The notes: generated by a model from the sequence alone, not told the origin. A DNA stretch of 64,000 nt from an uncultured Roseobacter sp. (GCF_947491795.1 NZ_CANLKW010000001.1:1178001-1242000), one strand, 5' to 3'. Counted from the stretch's first letter, positions 16,477 through 25,638 are shown. Translations and numbers: made by a program.

Positions 16477-18105
16477 TCAGTGACCGCCGAGGATGCCGGT
16501 ACGCACCTGATAGTTCACCGCCAGCGCATAGTCAGGGTCGTCGTCGCTGTCGACCATCAGGTGCCCGGCTTTGGTCAGCAGCCGGTGACAATCTCTGCTC
16601 AGGTGACGCAGCTGAAGACGCTTGCCGACGTCCTCATACTTACCGGCGACGGTTTCGATGGCCTGCAGAGCGGACTGATCCACGACACGGCTGTCGGCAA
16701 AATCCACAATCACCTCAGCCGGATCGCCCTGCACATCGAAGAGTTCGGCAAACCCTTCGCTTGAGCCGAAAAAGAGCGGCCCCTGCACCTGGTAGACGCG
16801 GGCCCCTTCGGGTGTCGTATAGGTTTTGGCATAGATGCGCCGGGCGTTGTTCCAGGCATAGGCCAGCGCACTCACAATCACACCGACAACGACAGCAACC
16901 GCAAGGTCTTCGTAAACTGTCACAACGGTTACCAGCAAAATAACAAAGGCATCTGTCAACGGCACTTTGCGCAGGATTGTAAGACTGTTCCAGGCAAAGG
17001 TGCCGATCACTACCATGAACATCACGCCAACAAGTGCGGCCAGTGGGATAAGCTCAATGATCGGGGAGCCGACCAGAATGAACAAGAGCAGGAACACGGC
17101 CGCTGCAATACCAGCCACCCGTGTGCGCCCGCCCGATTTTACGTTGATCATAGACTGGCCGATCATCGCACAGCCCCCCATACCACCGAAAAATCCGGTC
17201 ACTGTATTGGCCACACCCTGCGCAATGCATTCCTGGCTCGCGCCGCCGCGTTCATTGGTCATATCGCCCACGAGGTTCAGCGTCAGCAGGCTTTCGATCA
17301 GCCCGATCGCCGCAAGGATAATCGCATAGGGCAGAATAATTTCAAAGGTTTCCCAGTTCAGCGGCACCATCGGAATGTGCAACGACGGCAATCCACCCTG
17401 GATGGACGCCAGATCGCCCACCCTGGGGACATCAAGGCTGAACCCGATCACCACGGCGGCGACGATGCCGATACCCGCCAGCGGCGCCGGAATAACTTTC
17501 GTAATTCTCGGGGTTAACCAGATAATAGCCATTGTCGCGGCTACCAGCGTCAGCATCAGAAAGAGCGGCGCTCCCGAGAGCCATTCCCCGCCGCTCATGC
17601 CGTGGCCCGTGTTTTCCATGGTACCGGGCACTTTGAACTGGCTCATCTGTGCCAGGAAAATCACAATAGCCAGACCGTTCACAAACCCCAGCATAACGGG
17701 GTGAGGCACCAGCCGGATAAACTTGCCCCACTGCATCACACCGGCGAAAATCTGCAAAAGCCCCATCAGCACGACGGTCGCAAAGAGATATTCAACCCCG
17801 TGTTCCGCGACCAGCGAAACCATAACAACGGCCAGCGCTCCTGTGGCACCGGAAATCATGCCCGGGCGCCCGCCGATCAGCGCCGTGATCAGACCGACCA
17901 GAAAGGCCGCATAAAGGCCGACCAGCGGATGCACCCCGGCGACAAAAGCAAAGGCCACCGCCTCCGGCACCAGCGCCAGGGCAACAGTGAGACCAGACAA
18001 AAGCTCTATACGCATGCGTGCAAATGTCAGACCTTCGCGCGGGGTCCAGCGCAGATCGGTTACATCAAGATTTTTGGTGAATTCACGGAATGTCGTCTTC
18101 GCCAT
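16477..18105 (-). CDS. SulP-family anion transporter with STAS domain
   Basis: The 542-residue transporter has about 12-14 membrane segments (residues 30-410) and a C-terminal STAS domain (about 430-530; EVIVDFADSRVVDQSALQAIE). SulP/SLC26 proteins carry sulfate, bicarbonate, nitrate or dicarboxylates, often with proton or sodium. The GGMGGCAMIGQSMINVKSGGRTRVAGI segment is the conserved transmembrane signature. The start at 18105 follows AGGAG; the 12-residue in-frame extension is rejected. The ion cannot be named from sequence. Bicarbonate and sulfate are both plausible in a marine bacterium. Confidence 0.9.
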   Translation of the reverse strand: MAKTTFREFTKNLDVTDLRWTPREGLTFARMRIELLSGLTVALALVPEAVAFAFVAGVHPLVGLYAAFLVGLITALIGGRPGMISGATGALAVVMVSLVAEHGVEYLFATVVLMGLLQIFAGVMQWGKFIRLVPHPVMLGFVNGLAIVIFLAQMSQFKVPGTMENTGHGMSGGEWLSGAPLFLMLTLVAATMAIIWLTPRITKVIPAPLAGIGIVAAVVIGFSLDVPRVGDLASIQGGLPSLHIPMVPLNWETFEIILPYAIILAAIGLIESLLTLNLVGDMTNERGGASQECIAQGVANTVTGFFGGMGGCAMIGQSMINVKSGGRTRVAGIAAAVFLLLFILVGSPIIELIPLAALVGVMFMVVIGTFAWNSLTILRKVPLTDAFVILLVTVVTVYEDLAVAVVVGVIVSALAYAWNNARRIYAKTYTTPEGARVYQVQGPLFFGSSEGFAELFDVQGDPAEVIVDFADSRVVDQSALQAIETVAGKYEDVGKRLQLRHLSRDCHRLLTKAGHLMVDSDDDPDYALAVNYQVRTGILGGH

Positions 18106-18491
18106 GGAAGGCTCCTGGTCTGTCAGGTATCGGGGGGGCACAGCCCAAACGGCCTGCTGTTGCGCGGTCCCTAGACGGTTTGGGCCGAAATGAAAACCCC
18201 GCCGCCTGTCTCACCTGTCATACATCAGGGTTAATTTCTGATGAAACGCAGAGGCTGCTGGTCGCCCACCGTAGAGCACAATCCGCCAATCCCACAACGG
18301 CAGCCACAAAACAGCCCCGACCGCGCGGCTGTTTCCGCGCAGGAGCCGCTATCGTCGGATGATACGTTCGCACAATAGGAACGCGGGTCCGCTGGGTGCC
18401 ACCCAGGGTAATCCTCACAGAAATACCCCCGAACCAAATTGCCTTTTCATACCGCAACATTCGGCTAAGCTGCGGCGAAAAGAAAGAAGCA
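18106..18491. other. 386-bp intergenic region, divergent promoters expected
   Basis: No coding sequence is evident between sulP and the membrane repeat protein. An inverted repeat AAACAGCC/GGCTGTTT with a 10-base loop spans 18309-18334; no T-tract follows. The minus-strand open frame crossing this region continues antisense into the repeat protein and looks like a shadow. Confidence 0.5.
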
Positions 18492-20249
18492 ATGGCACTT
18501 ATCCGTACAGATGCAGACCTTGATGCGCTCCGACCGCTGACCCCGGGAGAAGTGCAGTTACTCGCTGCCAGTCGCGCCGGTGAGACGTGCCGGCTGGGTG
18601 ACGGCGCCCTTCCATCTGCCAGCGCACCAAGGCGCGAACAGTTCGTCCGGGCGGATGTGCTGAGGTATCTGATCCTGGGCGGTTGCCCGGTTAATCCCGT
18701 CGCAACGATGGGCATCGATCTGCATGGCGCTTTTGTGTCCGGAACGCTCAACCTTGCCGCTGTGGAAACCCATGGATCCGTGGGCCTGCAGAATTGCTGT
18801 TTTGACCGGACGCTGACGGTGTTCCGGGCACAGTTCTCCAATCTGCGCCTCGATGGCAGCCGCCTCAAAGGGCTCAACGGACACGGGCTCAGCGTGGCCA
18901 ATGATGTGATGCTGCGCGGGATCACGGACACCGGTGGTATTAATCTCTTTGCCGCAAGGATCGGCGGGCGCCTCGACTGCAGCGACGCGGACATCTCGCC
19001 CGACAAACATCTGGCGCTGAACGCAAAAAATGCGGCGATAACCGGGGGTGTCACGCTGGCCGGTCTGGTTGCCCACGGTCGGGTGTCCTTTAACAGCGCG
19101 GGCATCAACGGACAGATGAACTGCGAAAACGCCCGCTTCAGGGCCTGGGGCGCGGCTTATGCTTTCAAGGCGCAGGATGCTTCCGTCCGCGCGGATATGT
19201 CATTCTCCGGGGCACAGGCCGAGGGGGAGGTCAATCTGGCCGGTGTCGAGGTTGGCGGACGGCTGGTTTTTGACGGTGCTGCACTCGATTCCGGCAGCGC
19301 TGCGCCAGAGGCGACAGCCGTTAAACTTGTGCGTATGCGCGTCGCCGAAGGTCTTCACTGGAAGGCAATCCGACTGGGGCGTGGTCGCGTCAGCCTGACC
19401 GCAGCCCACGTTGGAGATCTGGTGCATGACCTGAAAAATGACATGGAAAGCTGGCCATCTTCAGACCGGTTTGATCTGGACGGATTTACCTATGACCGCA
19501 TCACCGGTCCCTCGATTTCACCGCGGGTTTTTATCGAGTGGCTGAAAAAGGGAAGCGTGGAAAAAGAGAATTTTCTCCCACAGCCTTTCACACAGCTGGC
19601 AAGGGTTCTGCGCGAACGCGGCCATGACCGGGATTCGCGCCTGATCCTTGCGGAGCGCGATCGCCTGATCATGAAAAACATCCGCGACCGCGCCCGGATT
19701 ACGGAATTCGATGGCACCTGGCGCACGGCCTTTCGCAGCCTGTTCCGGGACGGCAGCAATATCCGACGCTATGCAATCGACGTGCTCCTGCGCCGGACGG
19801 TCGGATACGGATACCGGCCCTTTCGGAGCATGTGGATGCTGGCCACCCTGGTCGTTGTGGCTGTTGCCCTCGCACATCTCACCTGGGAGGAAGGGTCCTT
19901 TGTGCCAAGTGCAGAAGCCGCGAACAGCTCCGAGACCTGGCGCGCGCTAACGCTCAGCGGTGTTGATAATCCTGCCGCTGTCTGGTCCGGGCGCATGATC
20001 CTGGGAGACCGACAGCTGAACGGACCCGCACCCGGCCTGGACTATCCGCGTTTTAACGCCATTGCATGGGGCGCGGACCTCGTTATCCCCATCATAGAAT
20101 TCGGGCAAACGGCGCACTGGGGGCCGTCAACACAACGGGGCTTCTGGGGGCTCTGGCTGTGGCGTGCGTCGTTTTTTCTTGCGGCAGCCGGGTGGATTGT
20201 CACCGCATTGGGGGCAGCTGCAATTACCGGCATCATAAGGCGCGAGTAA
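18492..20249 (+). CDS. Membrane-anchored beta-helix-like repeat protein of unknown function
   Basis: From the ATG at 18492 the product has 585 residues. Residues about 65-310 are degenerate repeats of about 20 residues with alternating hydrophobic positions and many G-x-[VIL] turns (for example GTLNLAAVETHGSVGL, GRLVFDGAALDSG), as in pentapeptide-like or bactofilin-like right-handed beta-helices. Residues about 345-440 are charged and helical (LARVLRERGHDRDSRLILAER). Two membrane helices lie at about 446-465 and 555-580, with a roughly 90-residue loop between them that is probably periplasmic. No enzyme motif is seen. The long N-terminal part should be cytoplasmic because there is no signal peptide. 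Confidence 0.8.
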   Translation: MALIRTDADLDALRPLTPGEVQLLAASRAGETCRLGDGALPSASAPRREQFVRADVLRYLILGGCPVNPVATMGIDLHGAFVSGTLNLAAVETHGSVGLQNCCFDRTLTVFRAQFSNLRLDGSRLKGLNGHGLSVANDVMLRGITDTGGINLFAARIGGRLDCSDADISPDKHLALNAKNAAITGGVTLAGLVAHGRVSFNSAGINGQMNCENARFRAWGAAYAFKAQDASVRADMSFSGAQAEGEVNLAGVEVGGRLVFDGAALDSGSAAPEATAVKLVRMRVAEGLHWKAIRLGRGRVSLTAAHVGDLVHDLKNDMESWPSSDRFDLDGFTYDRITGPSISPRVFIEWLKKGSVEKENFLPQPFTQLARVLRERGHDRDSRLILAERDRLIMKNIRDRARITEFDGTWRTAFRSLFRDGSNIRRYAIDVLLRRTVGYGYRPFRSMWMLATLVVVAVALAHLTWEEGSFVPSAEAANSSETWRALTLSGVDNPAAVWSGRMILGDRQLNGPAPGLDYPRFNAIAWGADLVIPIIEFGQTAHWGPSTQRGFWGLWLWRASFFLAAAGWIVTALGAAAITGIIRRE

Positions 20250-20296
20250 GCAGCGAACGCAGCCTTTGCGATTTCCAAAATCCGACAGGTTAAATT

Positions 20297-20360
20297 GAAG
20301 TCTTTGCTTTTCAATCCCCGCTTCTTGGTTAATCTGAGCGGGCAAAGACTTCTGGGAAGT
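20297..20360 (+). promoter_or_regulatory. Structured leader of mtnP; riboswitch-like candidate
   Basis: GAAGTCTTTGC (20297-20307) pairs perfectly with GCAAAGACTTC (20342-20352), an 11-bp closing stem. Inside it CCGCT (20318-20322) pairs with AGCGG (20337-20341), leaving a 10-base bulge on the 5' side and a 14-base loop. The ACTTC of the closing stem (20348-20352) can instead pair with GAAGT (20356-20360), which overlaps the GGGAAG ribosome binding site of mtnP. The two pairings exclude each other. No T-tract follows, so this is not an intrinsic terminator. I cannot match it to a known riboswitch class. Confidence 0.55.
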
Positions 20361-20364
20361 ACAG

Positions 20365-21237
20365 ATGACACAGACGAAAATCGCCGTGATCGGCGGCTCG
20401 GGCATTTACGATATCGACGGCCTGGAGAGCCCAACCTGGCAGGCCGTCAGCAGCCCCTGGGGCACACCATCCGACGCGGTACTGACCGGGTCACTGGACG
20501 GCGTAGAAATGGTATTTCTGCCGCGACACGGACGTGGCCATGTGCACAGCCCGACCACAGTGCCCTACCGCGCCAACATCGACGCCCTGAAGCGTCTGGG
20601 GGTGACGGATGTTATCTCTGTTTCGGCCTGCGGCTCCTTTCGGGAGGAGATGGCACCGGGTGACTTCGTGGTTGTCGATCAGTTCATCGACCGGACCTTT
20701 GCGCGCGAAAAAAGCTTTTTCGGAACCGGGTGTGTGGCTCATGTATCGGTCGCGCACCCCGCCTGCCCCCGGCTTGGTGCGGCCTGCCTGACCGCAGCCA
20801 GGGATGCCGGGATCACCGTTCACGACGGCGGCACGTACCTGGCGATGGAGGGGCCGCAATTCTCGACACTGGCTGAATCCACGATGTACCGTGAAAGCTG
20901 GGGCGCCGACGTGATCGGCATGACAAATATGCCGGAAGCGAAACTCGCCCGCGAGGCAGAGCTCTGTTACGCCTCTGTTGCAATGATAACCGACTATGAC
21001 AGCTGGCATCCGGATCATGGTGAGGTCGATGTCACAGAGATCATCAGAACGCTCATGGGGAATGCGGACAAAGGGCGTGACCTGGTGCGCCGCCTGCCCG
21101 CGCTTCTGGGCGCTGAACGCACGCCCTGCACGCATGGATGCGACCGCGCTCTGGAATTCGCCATTCTCACACAACCCGATGCGCGTGACCCCGCACTGAT
21201 GGCAAAACTCGACGCGGTCGCCGGTCGGCTGTTGTGA
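20365..21237 (+). CDS. mtnP: S-methyl-5'-thioadenosine phosphorylase
   Basis: The 290-residue enzyme splits 5'-methylthioadenosine with phosphate to adenine and 5-methylthioribose 1-phosphate, recycling the by-product of polyamine and homoserine-lactone synthesis. N-terminal IAVIGGSGIYDI, the phosphate-binding RHGRGH (near 54-59), VISVSACGSFREE and the purine-site AMEGPQFST, followed by GMTNMPEAKLAREAE, fit the MTAP family. It starts an operon with a LysE-type exporter and apt; apt takes the adenine it releases. The leader upstream is strongly structured. Confidence 0.95.
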   Translation: MTQTKIAVIGGSGIYDIDGLESPTWQAVSSPWGTPSDAVLTGSLDGVEMVFLPRHGRGHVHSPTTVPYRANIDALKRLGVTDVISVSACGSFREEMAPGDFVVVDQFIDRTFAREKSFFGTGCVAHVSVAHPACPRLGAACLTAARDAGITVHDGGTYLAMEGPQFSTLAESTMYRESWGADVIGMTNMPEAKLAREAELCYASVAMITDYDSWHPDHGEVDVTEIIRTLMGNADKGRDLVRRLPALLGAERTPCTHGCDRALEFAILTQPDARDPALMAKLDAVAGRLL

Positions 21238-21857
21238 TGCCTTTTGATCTCTGGCTGACTTTCGTGGCCGCGTCGGTGGCGCTGCTGCTCATTCCCGGTC
21301 CGACGGTATTGCTGGTCCTGAGCTATGCTCTGTCCAAAGGCCGCACCGTCGCTGTCGCCTCTGCCGCTGGTGTCGCCTTTGGTGATTTTGTCGCCATGAC
21401 CGCTTCGCTGCTTGGCCTTGGCGCTCTGGTGCTGGCCTCTGCCACAGCCTTTACGGTTCTGAAATGGGCCGGTGCTGTCTACCTGATCTGGCTCGGGGTC
21501 CGGCTGATCCGGTCTGCCCCGGCCAAAGGGTTGTATCCAACCGGCGAGATCAGCGCACGCGGTGTGTTCGGGCATACTGCTGCTGTGACCGCCCTGAACC
21601 CAAAGTCCATTGCGTTCTTTATCGCCTTTGTCCCGCAGTTCATTCGGACAGATGCTGATCTGCTGCCCCAGTTTGCGATCCTGATCACAACCTTCGTGGG
21701 TCTCGCGGCGATGAATGCCCTGGCCTATGCTCTGATGGCCGATCGGCTGCGCCGCGTGATCGCCCGGCCGTCCGTCCTGACATGGATAACCCGGGCCGGA
21801 GGGTCCGCCCTGATTGGAATGGGGCTGATGACAGCGGCCCTGCGCCGCACGTCATGA
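21237..21857 (+). CDS. LysE/RhtB-family exporter
   Basis: The 206-residue protein has six predicted membrane helices and the family features [21 protein letters not shown] at the N-terminus and [17 protein letters not shown] in the middle. LysE/RhtB proteins export amino acids or related metabolites. Its ATG shares bases with the mtnP stop codon (TGATG), so the two are translationally coupled, and apt follows ten bases downstream. That position suggests a substrate connected to methylthioadenosine or adenine recycling, but this is inference. Confidence 0.9.
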   Translation: MPFDLWLTFVAASVALLLIPGPTVLLVLSYALSKGRTVAVASAAGVAFGDFVAMTASLLGLGALVLASATAFTVLKWAGAVYLIWLGVRLIRSAPAKGLYPTGEISARGVFGHTAAVTALNPKSIAFFIAFVPQFIRTDADLLPQFAILITTFVGLAAMNALAYALMADRLRRVIARPSVLTWITRAGGSALIGMGLMTAALRRTS

Positions 21858-21867
21858 AAGAGAGACC

Positions 21868-22398
21868 ATGAAAAAAGTTGAGGACTATATCCGTACCATC
21901 GTCGATTTCCCCCACGAGGGGATCATGTTTCGCGATGTCACCACACTCTTTGCGGACCCGCGCGGCTTTCGGATCGCAATCGATCAGATGCTGCACCCTT
22001 ATGCAGGCATGGAGATCGACAAGGTTGTCGGTCTGGAGGCCCGCGGCTTTATTCTGGGCGGTGCAATCGCACACCAGTTATCTGTCGGTTTCGTTCCGAT
22101 ACGCAAAAAAGGCAAACTGCCCGGAACGACCATCAGTCAGGACTACAAACTGGAATACGGTGAGGCGATTGTCGAAGTCCACGATGACGCCATCGAGGCC
22201 GGTGAAAAAATTCTGGTGGTGGATGACCTGCTTGCCACCGGCGGTACGGCAGAAGCCGGGATCAGGCTGATCGAACGGCTGGGTGGCGAGATTATTTCGA
22301 CAGCTTTCATCATTGATCTGCCCGAGCTCGGCGGACGCAAAAAACTGGAGGCCATGGGCGTCGAAGTTCACGCTCTCTGCGCATTCGAGGGTCTTTGA
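21868..22398 (+). CDS. apt: Adenine phosphoribosyltransferase
   Basis: The 176-residue enzyme converts adenine plus PRPP to AMP. The PRPP-binding signature [18 protein letters not shown] lies at about 112-130, and the N-terminal [21 protein letters not shown] and [15 protein letters not shown] are typical of Apt. Length is normal. It is the last gene of the mtnP-lysE-apt operon and closes the salvage route from methylthioadenosine to AMP. No obvious terminator is seen in the 187 bases before the convergent FAD gene. Confidence 0.96.
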   Translation: MKKVEDYIRTIVDFPHEGIMFRDVTTLFADPRGFRIAIDQMLHPYAGMEIDKVVGLEARGFILGGAIAHQLSVGFVPIRKKGKLPGTTISQDYKLEYGEAIVEVHDDAIEAGEKILVVDDLLATGGTAEAGIRLIERLGGEIISTAFIIDLPELGGRKKLEAMGVEVHALCAFEGL

Positions 22399-22585
22399 GG
22401 CCTTCGTCGCTGCCACTGGCAACCTGATCAGGCATCCCTGTCAGACGACATACAGGCTGACAGACAACACTGCCCGGCTTCAACGACCAGCATCCGGTCT
22501 CGCAGTTTGCTGCAGGACGGTCACAACCGTCCGCCAGGCTATGTGCTGCAACAGAACAGATTTCGCTTTGCACACAGCAGCCGGA

Positions 22586-24001
22586 TCAGCCGCGCAGCAC
22601 GGCACCAGGGTTCATAATGCCCAGAGGGTCCAGCGCGGCTTTGATTGCCCGCATTGCGCTCAGCTTCGCGGGATCTCCATAGCGTTCCAGATCCTCTACC
22701 TTCAACCGGCCCACCCCGTGTTCCGCACTGAAGGAGCCTTCGTATTCGTGCACCAGATCATGGATCGCACGCTGCAAATCGGCACGCTGGTTCAGATGCT
22801 CGCTCTTGGTCCGGCCTGGCATGGGGAACACATTGTAGTGCAGATTGCCATCGCCGAGATGGCCAAAACAGTTAATCCGGAACGCGCCAATCCGCGCAAT
22901 CCGCTCTTTTCCGGCCTCGATAAACGGGGCAATCGCCCCCAGAGGAAGCGACACATCGCTCGAAACAATCGCGCCTACTTTCTTGTTGGCGATCGGGATA
23001 TTTTCCCGCACAGACCAGAACGCATCACTCTGCTGGGCGCTTTGCGCGATCACTCCGTCACTGACCAGATCCGCATCCATGCCCTGCTCAAAAAGCCCCG
23101 TCAGCGCGTCATCTGCCGACATGCCCGCGACCATGCCCACCTCGATCAGGACCGACCACGCCGGTGCCTCCTCAAAGGGCAGACGCACCTGGGGCAGTTC
23201 GGCCGCCAGAAACTCAAACGAACGCCCCGAGATAAGCTCAAACGCCGTCACAAGATCACCCAGCCTGTCACGCGCCAGCGCCAGAAGGCTCAGCGCTGCA
23301 GCAGGCGACTTCACAACAAAGATCGCCGTCCCCGTCTGCTCTGGTTGCGGAAAGAGTTTAAGGGCTGCCGCCGTAATTACCCCCAACGTTCCCTCTGAAC
23401 CGATCAGAAGGTGGCGCAGGTCATACCCTGTGTTGTCTTTGCGCAGCCGGCGCAGACCGTGCCAGACTTGTCCATCCGGCAGAACAGCTTCAAGTCCGAG
23501 ACACAGATCCCGCGTATTGCCGTAACGCAGCACAGCCGTTCCGCCCGCATTAGTCGCCAGATTGCCGCCGATGCGCGCGGTTCCTTCTGCCGCCAGCGAC
23601 AGCGGAAAAAGGCGTCTGGCCTCGGTGGCTGCTTTCTGCACATCCGCCAGGATCACACCTGACTCGCAGATCATCACGTTTTCCTCCGCATGCACGGCGC
23701 GGATACGGTCCATTTTTTCCAGCGAGAGAATGAGCGGCAAAGGGCCTTCCGGTGAAATCTGCCCTCCAACCAGACCCGTACCGCCGCCATAGGGCATCAC
23801 CGGCACCTGCTGCCGGGCTGCGAGACGGATCACCGTTGCCACCTGCTCGGTGGTCTCGGGCCGGGCAACCAGCGTGGGCCGTCCGGTGAACGTGCCACGC
23901 GGTTCTTCCAGATATCTGGGCTCAGAAGGCTTCAGAATGTGACCGGGCAGATGCTCTGCCAACAGTTTCTCAAATGCGGTATCGGCGGAATTCAGTGTCA
24001 T
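22586..24001 (-). CDS. FAD-binding oxidoreductase (GlcD / D-lactate dehydrogenase type)
   Basis: The 471-residue flavoprotein belongs to the FAD-linked oxidase family with a vanillyl-alcohol-oxidase-like FAD domain. The motif VMPYGGGTGLVGGQI (about 70-84) binds the FAD pyrophosphate, and the C-terminal SAEHGVGRLKVEDLERYGDPAKL ... LDPLGIMNPG is the substrate-domain signature, including the active-site His of GNLHYNVFP. Family members oxidise D-2-hydroxyacids (glycolate, D-lactate, 2-hydroxyglutarate). As a single full-length gene it resembles D-lactate or D-2-hydroxyglutarate dehydrogenases more than three-subunit glycolate oxidase. Confidence 0.9.
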   Translation of the reverse strand: MTLNSADTAFEKLLAEHLPGHILKPSEPRYLEEPRGTFTGRPTLVARPETTEQVATVIRLAARQQVPVMPYGGGTGLVGGQISPEGPLPLILSLEKMDRIRAVHAEENVMICESGVILADVQKAATEARRLFPLSLAAEGTARIGGNLATNAGGTAVLRYGNTRDLCLGLEAVLPDGQVWHGLRRLRKDNTGYDLRHLLIGSEGTLGVITAAALKLFPQPEQTGTAIFVVKSPAAALSLLALARDRLGDLVTAFELISGRSFEFLAAELPQVRLPFEEAPAWSVLIEVGMVAGMSADDALTGLFEQGMDADLVSDGVIAQSAQQSDAFWSVRENIPIANKKVGAIVSSDVSLPLGAIAPFIEAGKERIARIGAFRINCFGHLGDGNLHYNVFPMPGRTKSEHLNQRADLQRAIHDLVHEYEGSFSAEHGVGRLKVEDLERYGDPAKLSAMRAIKAALDPLGIMNPGAVLRG

Positions 24002-24042
24002 ATCACTTGATCCCCCGACGACGCTCGGGATGCAAGCAGGCT

Positions 24043-24858
24043 CTACTGACCGCTGAGATATGAGGGTTGCAGAACGATGATCGTCGGACGCGACGGTAGT
24101 CTCGCCAGTGACATTTCCAGAGACGACCCGTCCACTTCCACAATCACGAATTCATCCGACATTCCTTTCAGAAAATCTCCCAGCGCGTAGACCGAAAACC
24201 AGTGCATCGGGATAACAACAGAAGAGCGCAGTCTTTTGAGAACCCGTGTCATGGTTGCCAGATCCAGCGTGAAACCCCCGTCGACCGGCGCCATTACAAT
24301 ATCCAGCCTTCCGATTGCCGCGTATTGTGCCGCGTCCGGCTCATGATGCAGATGTCCCAGATGACCGACGCACAAACCTGCCAGCTCAAAGATGAATATT
24401 GAATTCCCTTCTGTTTCGATCCCTGAAAACTGTGAGCGGATGTCTGTGGAAACATTCCGGATCAGCACCTCGCCCAGGTCCAGATGATGGTCGATGCCCT
24501 GCCCGAAATCACCCCAGCCCGGCAGAACATGTGGAATGGCCGGGTCCGGAAAGGCCGTCCAGTGCGTGTCATGGGCATGGTTCATTGTGACCACATCAGG
24601 GATCAGAGGTTCGGTGCCTGTGTATCCGGTAAAATCTGTGACCATGTTCAGCCCGCCATGGCTGCGGATCAGAAAACTGGCATGGTTGATATAGTGGATG
24701 CGAACGGTCTCCTCATCGACGGGACCGAGCGAGGCAGGAACAACGTATTCGATACCGGGCACGTTTTCGGCCAGTGCAACGCAATGGCTGGGCGTGCGTT
24801 CCTGCGCGCCGGCGCTGGTCGCTGCAAAGGCCAGTATCATCAGACTGCGCGTGATCAT
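24043..24858 (-). CDS. Exported metallo-beta-lactamase-fold (UlaG-like) protein
   Basis: The 271-residue protein has a signal peptide (cleavage near SAGAQ, residue 18). The body resembles UlaG-like MBL-fold hydrolases: YINHASFLIRSHGG early on, the metal-site segment MNHAHDTH, GHLGHLHHEPD in the middle, and PMHWFS near the end. The first motif is H-A-H-D-T-H and not the canonical H-x-H-x-D-H, so the Asp is shifted by one position and the metal site may be altered. The likely location is the periplasm. The substrate is unknown. It lies 41 bases upstream of the FAD oxidoreductase on the same strand. Confidence 0.75.
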   Translation of the reverse strand: MITRSLMILAFAATSAGAQERTPSHCVALAENVPGIEYVVPASLGPVDEETVRIHYINHASFLIRSHGGLNMVTDFTGYTGTEPLIPDVVTMNHAHDTHWTAFPDPAIPHVLPGWGDFGQGIDHHLDLGEVLIRNVSTDIRSQFSGIETEGNSIFIFELAGLCVGHLGHLHHEPDAAQYAAIGRLDIVMAPVDGGFTLDLATMTRVLKRLRSSVVIPMHWFSVYALGDFLKGMSDEFVIVEVDGSSLEMSLARLPSRPTIIVLQPSYLSGQ

Positions 24859-24990
24859 GGTTCACCTCCCTGTTTCACCGATCATACCAAAGCCAGCAGA
24901 TATTTCAGCAAAAGGCTGCAGCCAGGCAGGCCACACCCGGCAGGATGCACATTTACCGCGCATTTCCGGGCGGCCGCTTGCCGCTGTGGC

Positions 24991-25009
24991 GATTTTCCGC
25001 CGGAAAATC
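24991..25009. repeat. Perfect hairpin GATTTTCC/GGAAAATC
   Basis: GATTTTCC, a three-base loop and GGAAAATC form an 8-bp perfect inverted repeat in the 186-base gap between the MBL-like and RimJ-type genes. No strong T-tract follows on either strand beyond the stem itself. It could be a minus-strand terminator for the RimJ-type gene or a dispersed hairpin element. Confidence 0.5.
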
Positions 25010-25044
25010 CAAAGGATGGAATGCGGCGCAGCCGCGCCTTCGGA

Positions 25045-25638
25045 TCAGGCGCGCTCGGCTGTGGGAACCTTACCGCGGCGGTCGCCCCGCAATGCCGCAT
25101 AGAGCACATGGGTTCTCCAGCGGTCATTGATCTGCAGATAGCTCTGAGCAACACCCTCGTATTTGAAGCCGGATGTTTCCAGCAGCCCTCGGGACGCCGC
25201 ATTCTCCGGCAGGCAGGCAGCTTCGATGCGGCTGAGATCCAGCCGGGTAAATGCATGATGCACGACTGCTGTGATCGCTTCGCGCATATAGCCATTGCGG
25301 GCAAAAGGTTCGCCCGTCCAGTAGCCCAGCGTGCCGGACTGGGCCGGTCCGCGCCGGATGTTGTCCAGCGTTATCGCGCCCAGCAGGGCCTCATCCGACC
25401 GCCTGATCAGGAACAACGGCAAAGCTGTTCCACCTGACACGGATCTTTGCGCCCAGTACACCCGGTTTGTGAATGCCTTGCGCGTCAGATGATCCTCGGC
25501 CCAGGCCGGTTCCCAGGGGGTCAGGTAATCGACGCTCTGCGCCCGGAGTTTTGACCAGGGCCGGAAATCGGAATGGATCGGAGGACGCAGAGTCATCCGT
25601 TCGGTCTCAATCCTCAGTTTGCGAAATCCGCGCAGCAT
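25045..25638 (-). CDS. RimJ/RimL-type GNAT N-acetyltransferase
   Basis: The 197-residue protein begins LRIETERMTLRPP, continues LGYWTGEPFARNGYMREAITAVVHHAF (acetyl-CoA loop) and ends LPENAASRGLLETSGFKYEGVAQSYLQINDRW, the classic signature of ribosomal-protein-alanine acetyltransferases. Its likely target is the N-terminus of a ribosomal protein (S5 or S18 type). The start shares one base with the stop of the M16 peptidase gene, so both are in one operon with thrC. Confidence 0.9.
   Translation of the reverse strand: MLRGFRKLRIETERMTLRPPIHSDFRPWSKLRAQSVDYLTPWEPAWAEDHLTRKAFTNRVYWAQRSVSGGTALPLFLIRRSDEALLGAITLDNIRRGPAQSGTLGYWTGEPFARNGYMREAITAVVHHAFTRLDLSRIEAACLPENAASRGLLETSGFKYEGVAQSYLQINDRWRTHVLYAALRGDRRGKVPTAERA

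Noticed and set aside
18218..19108. 296-residue minus-strand frame across the sulP-repeat protein gap
   Set aside because: Most of it is antisense to the repeat protein; Ser/Arg/Pro-rich composition, no motif.
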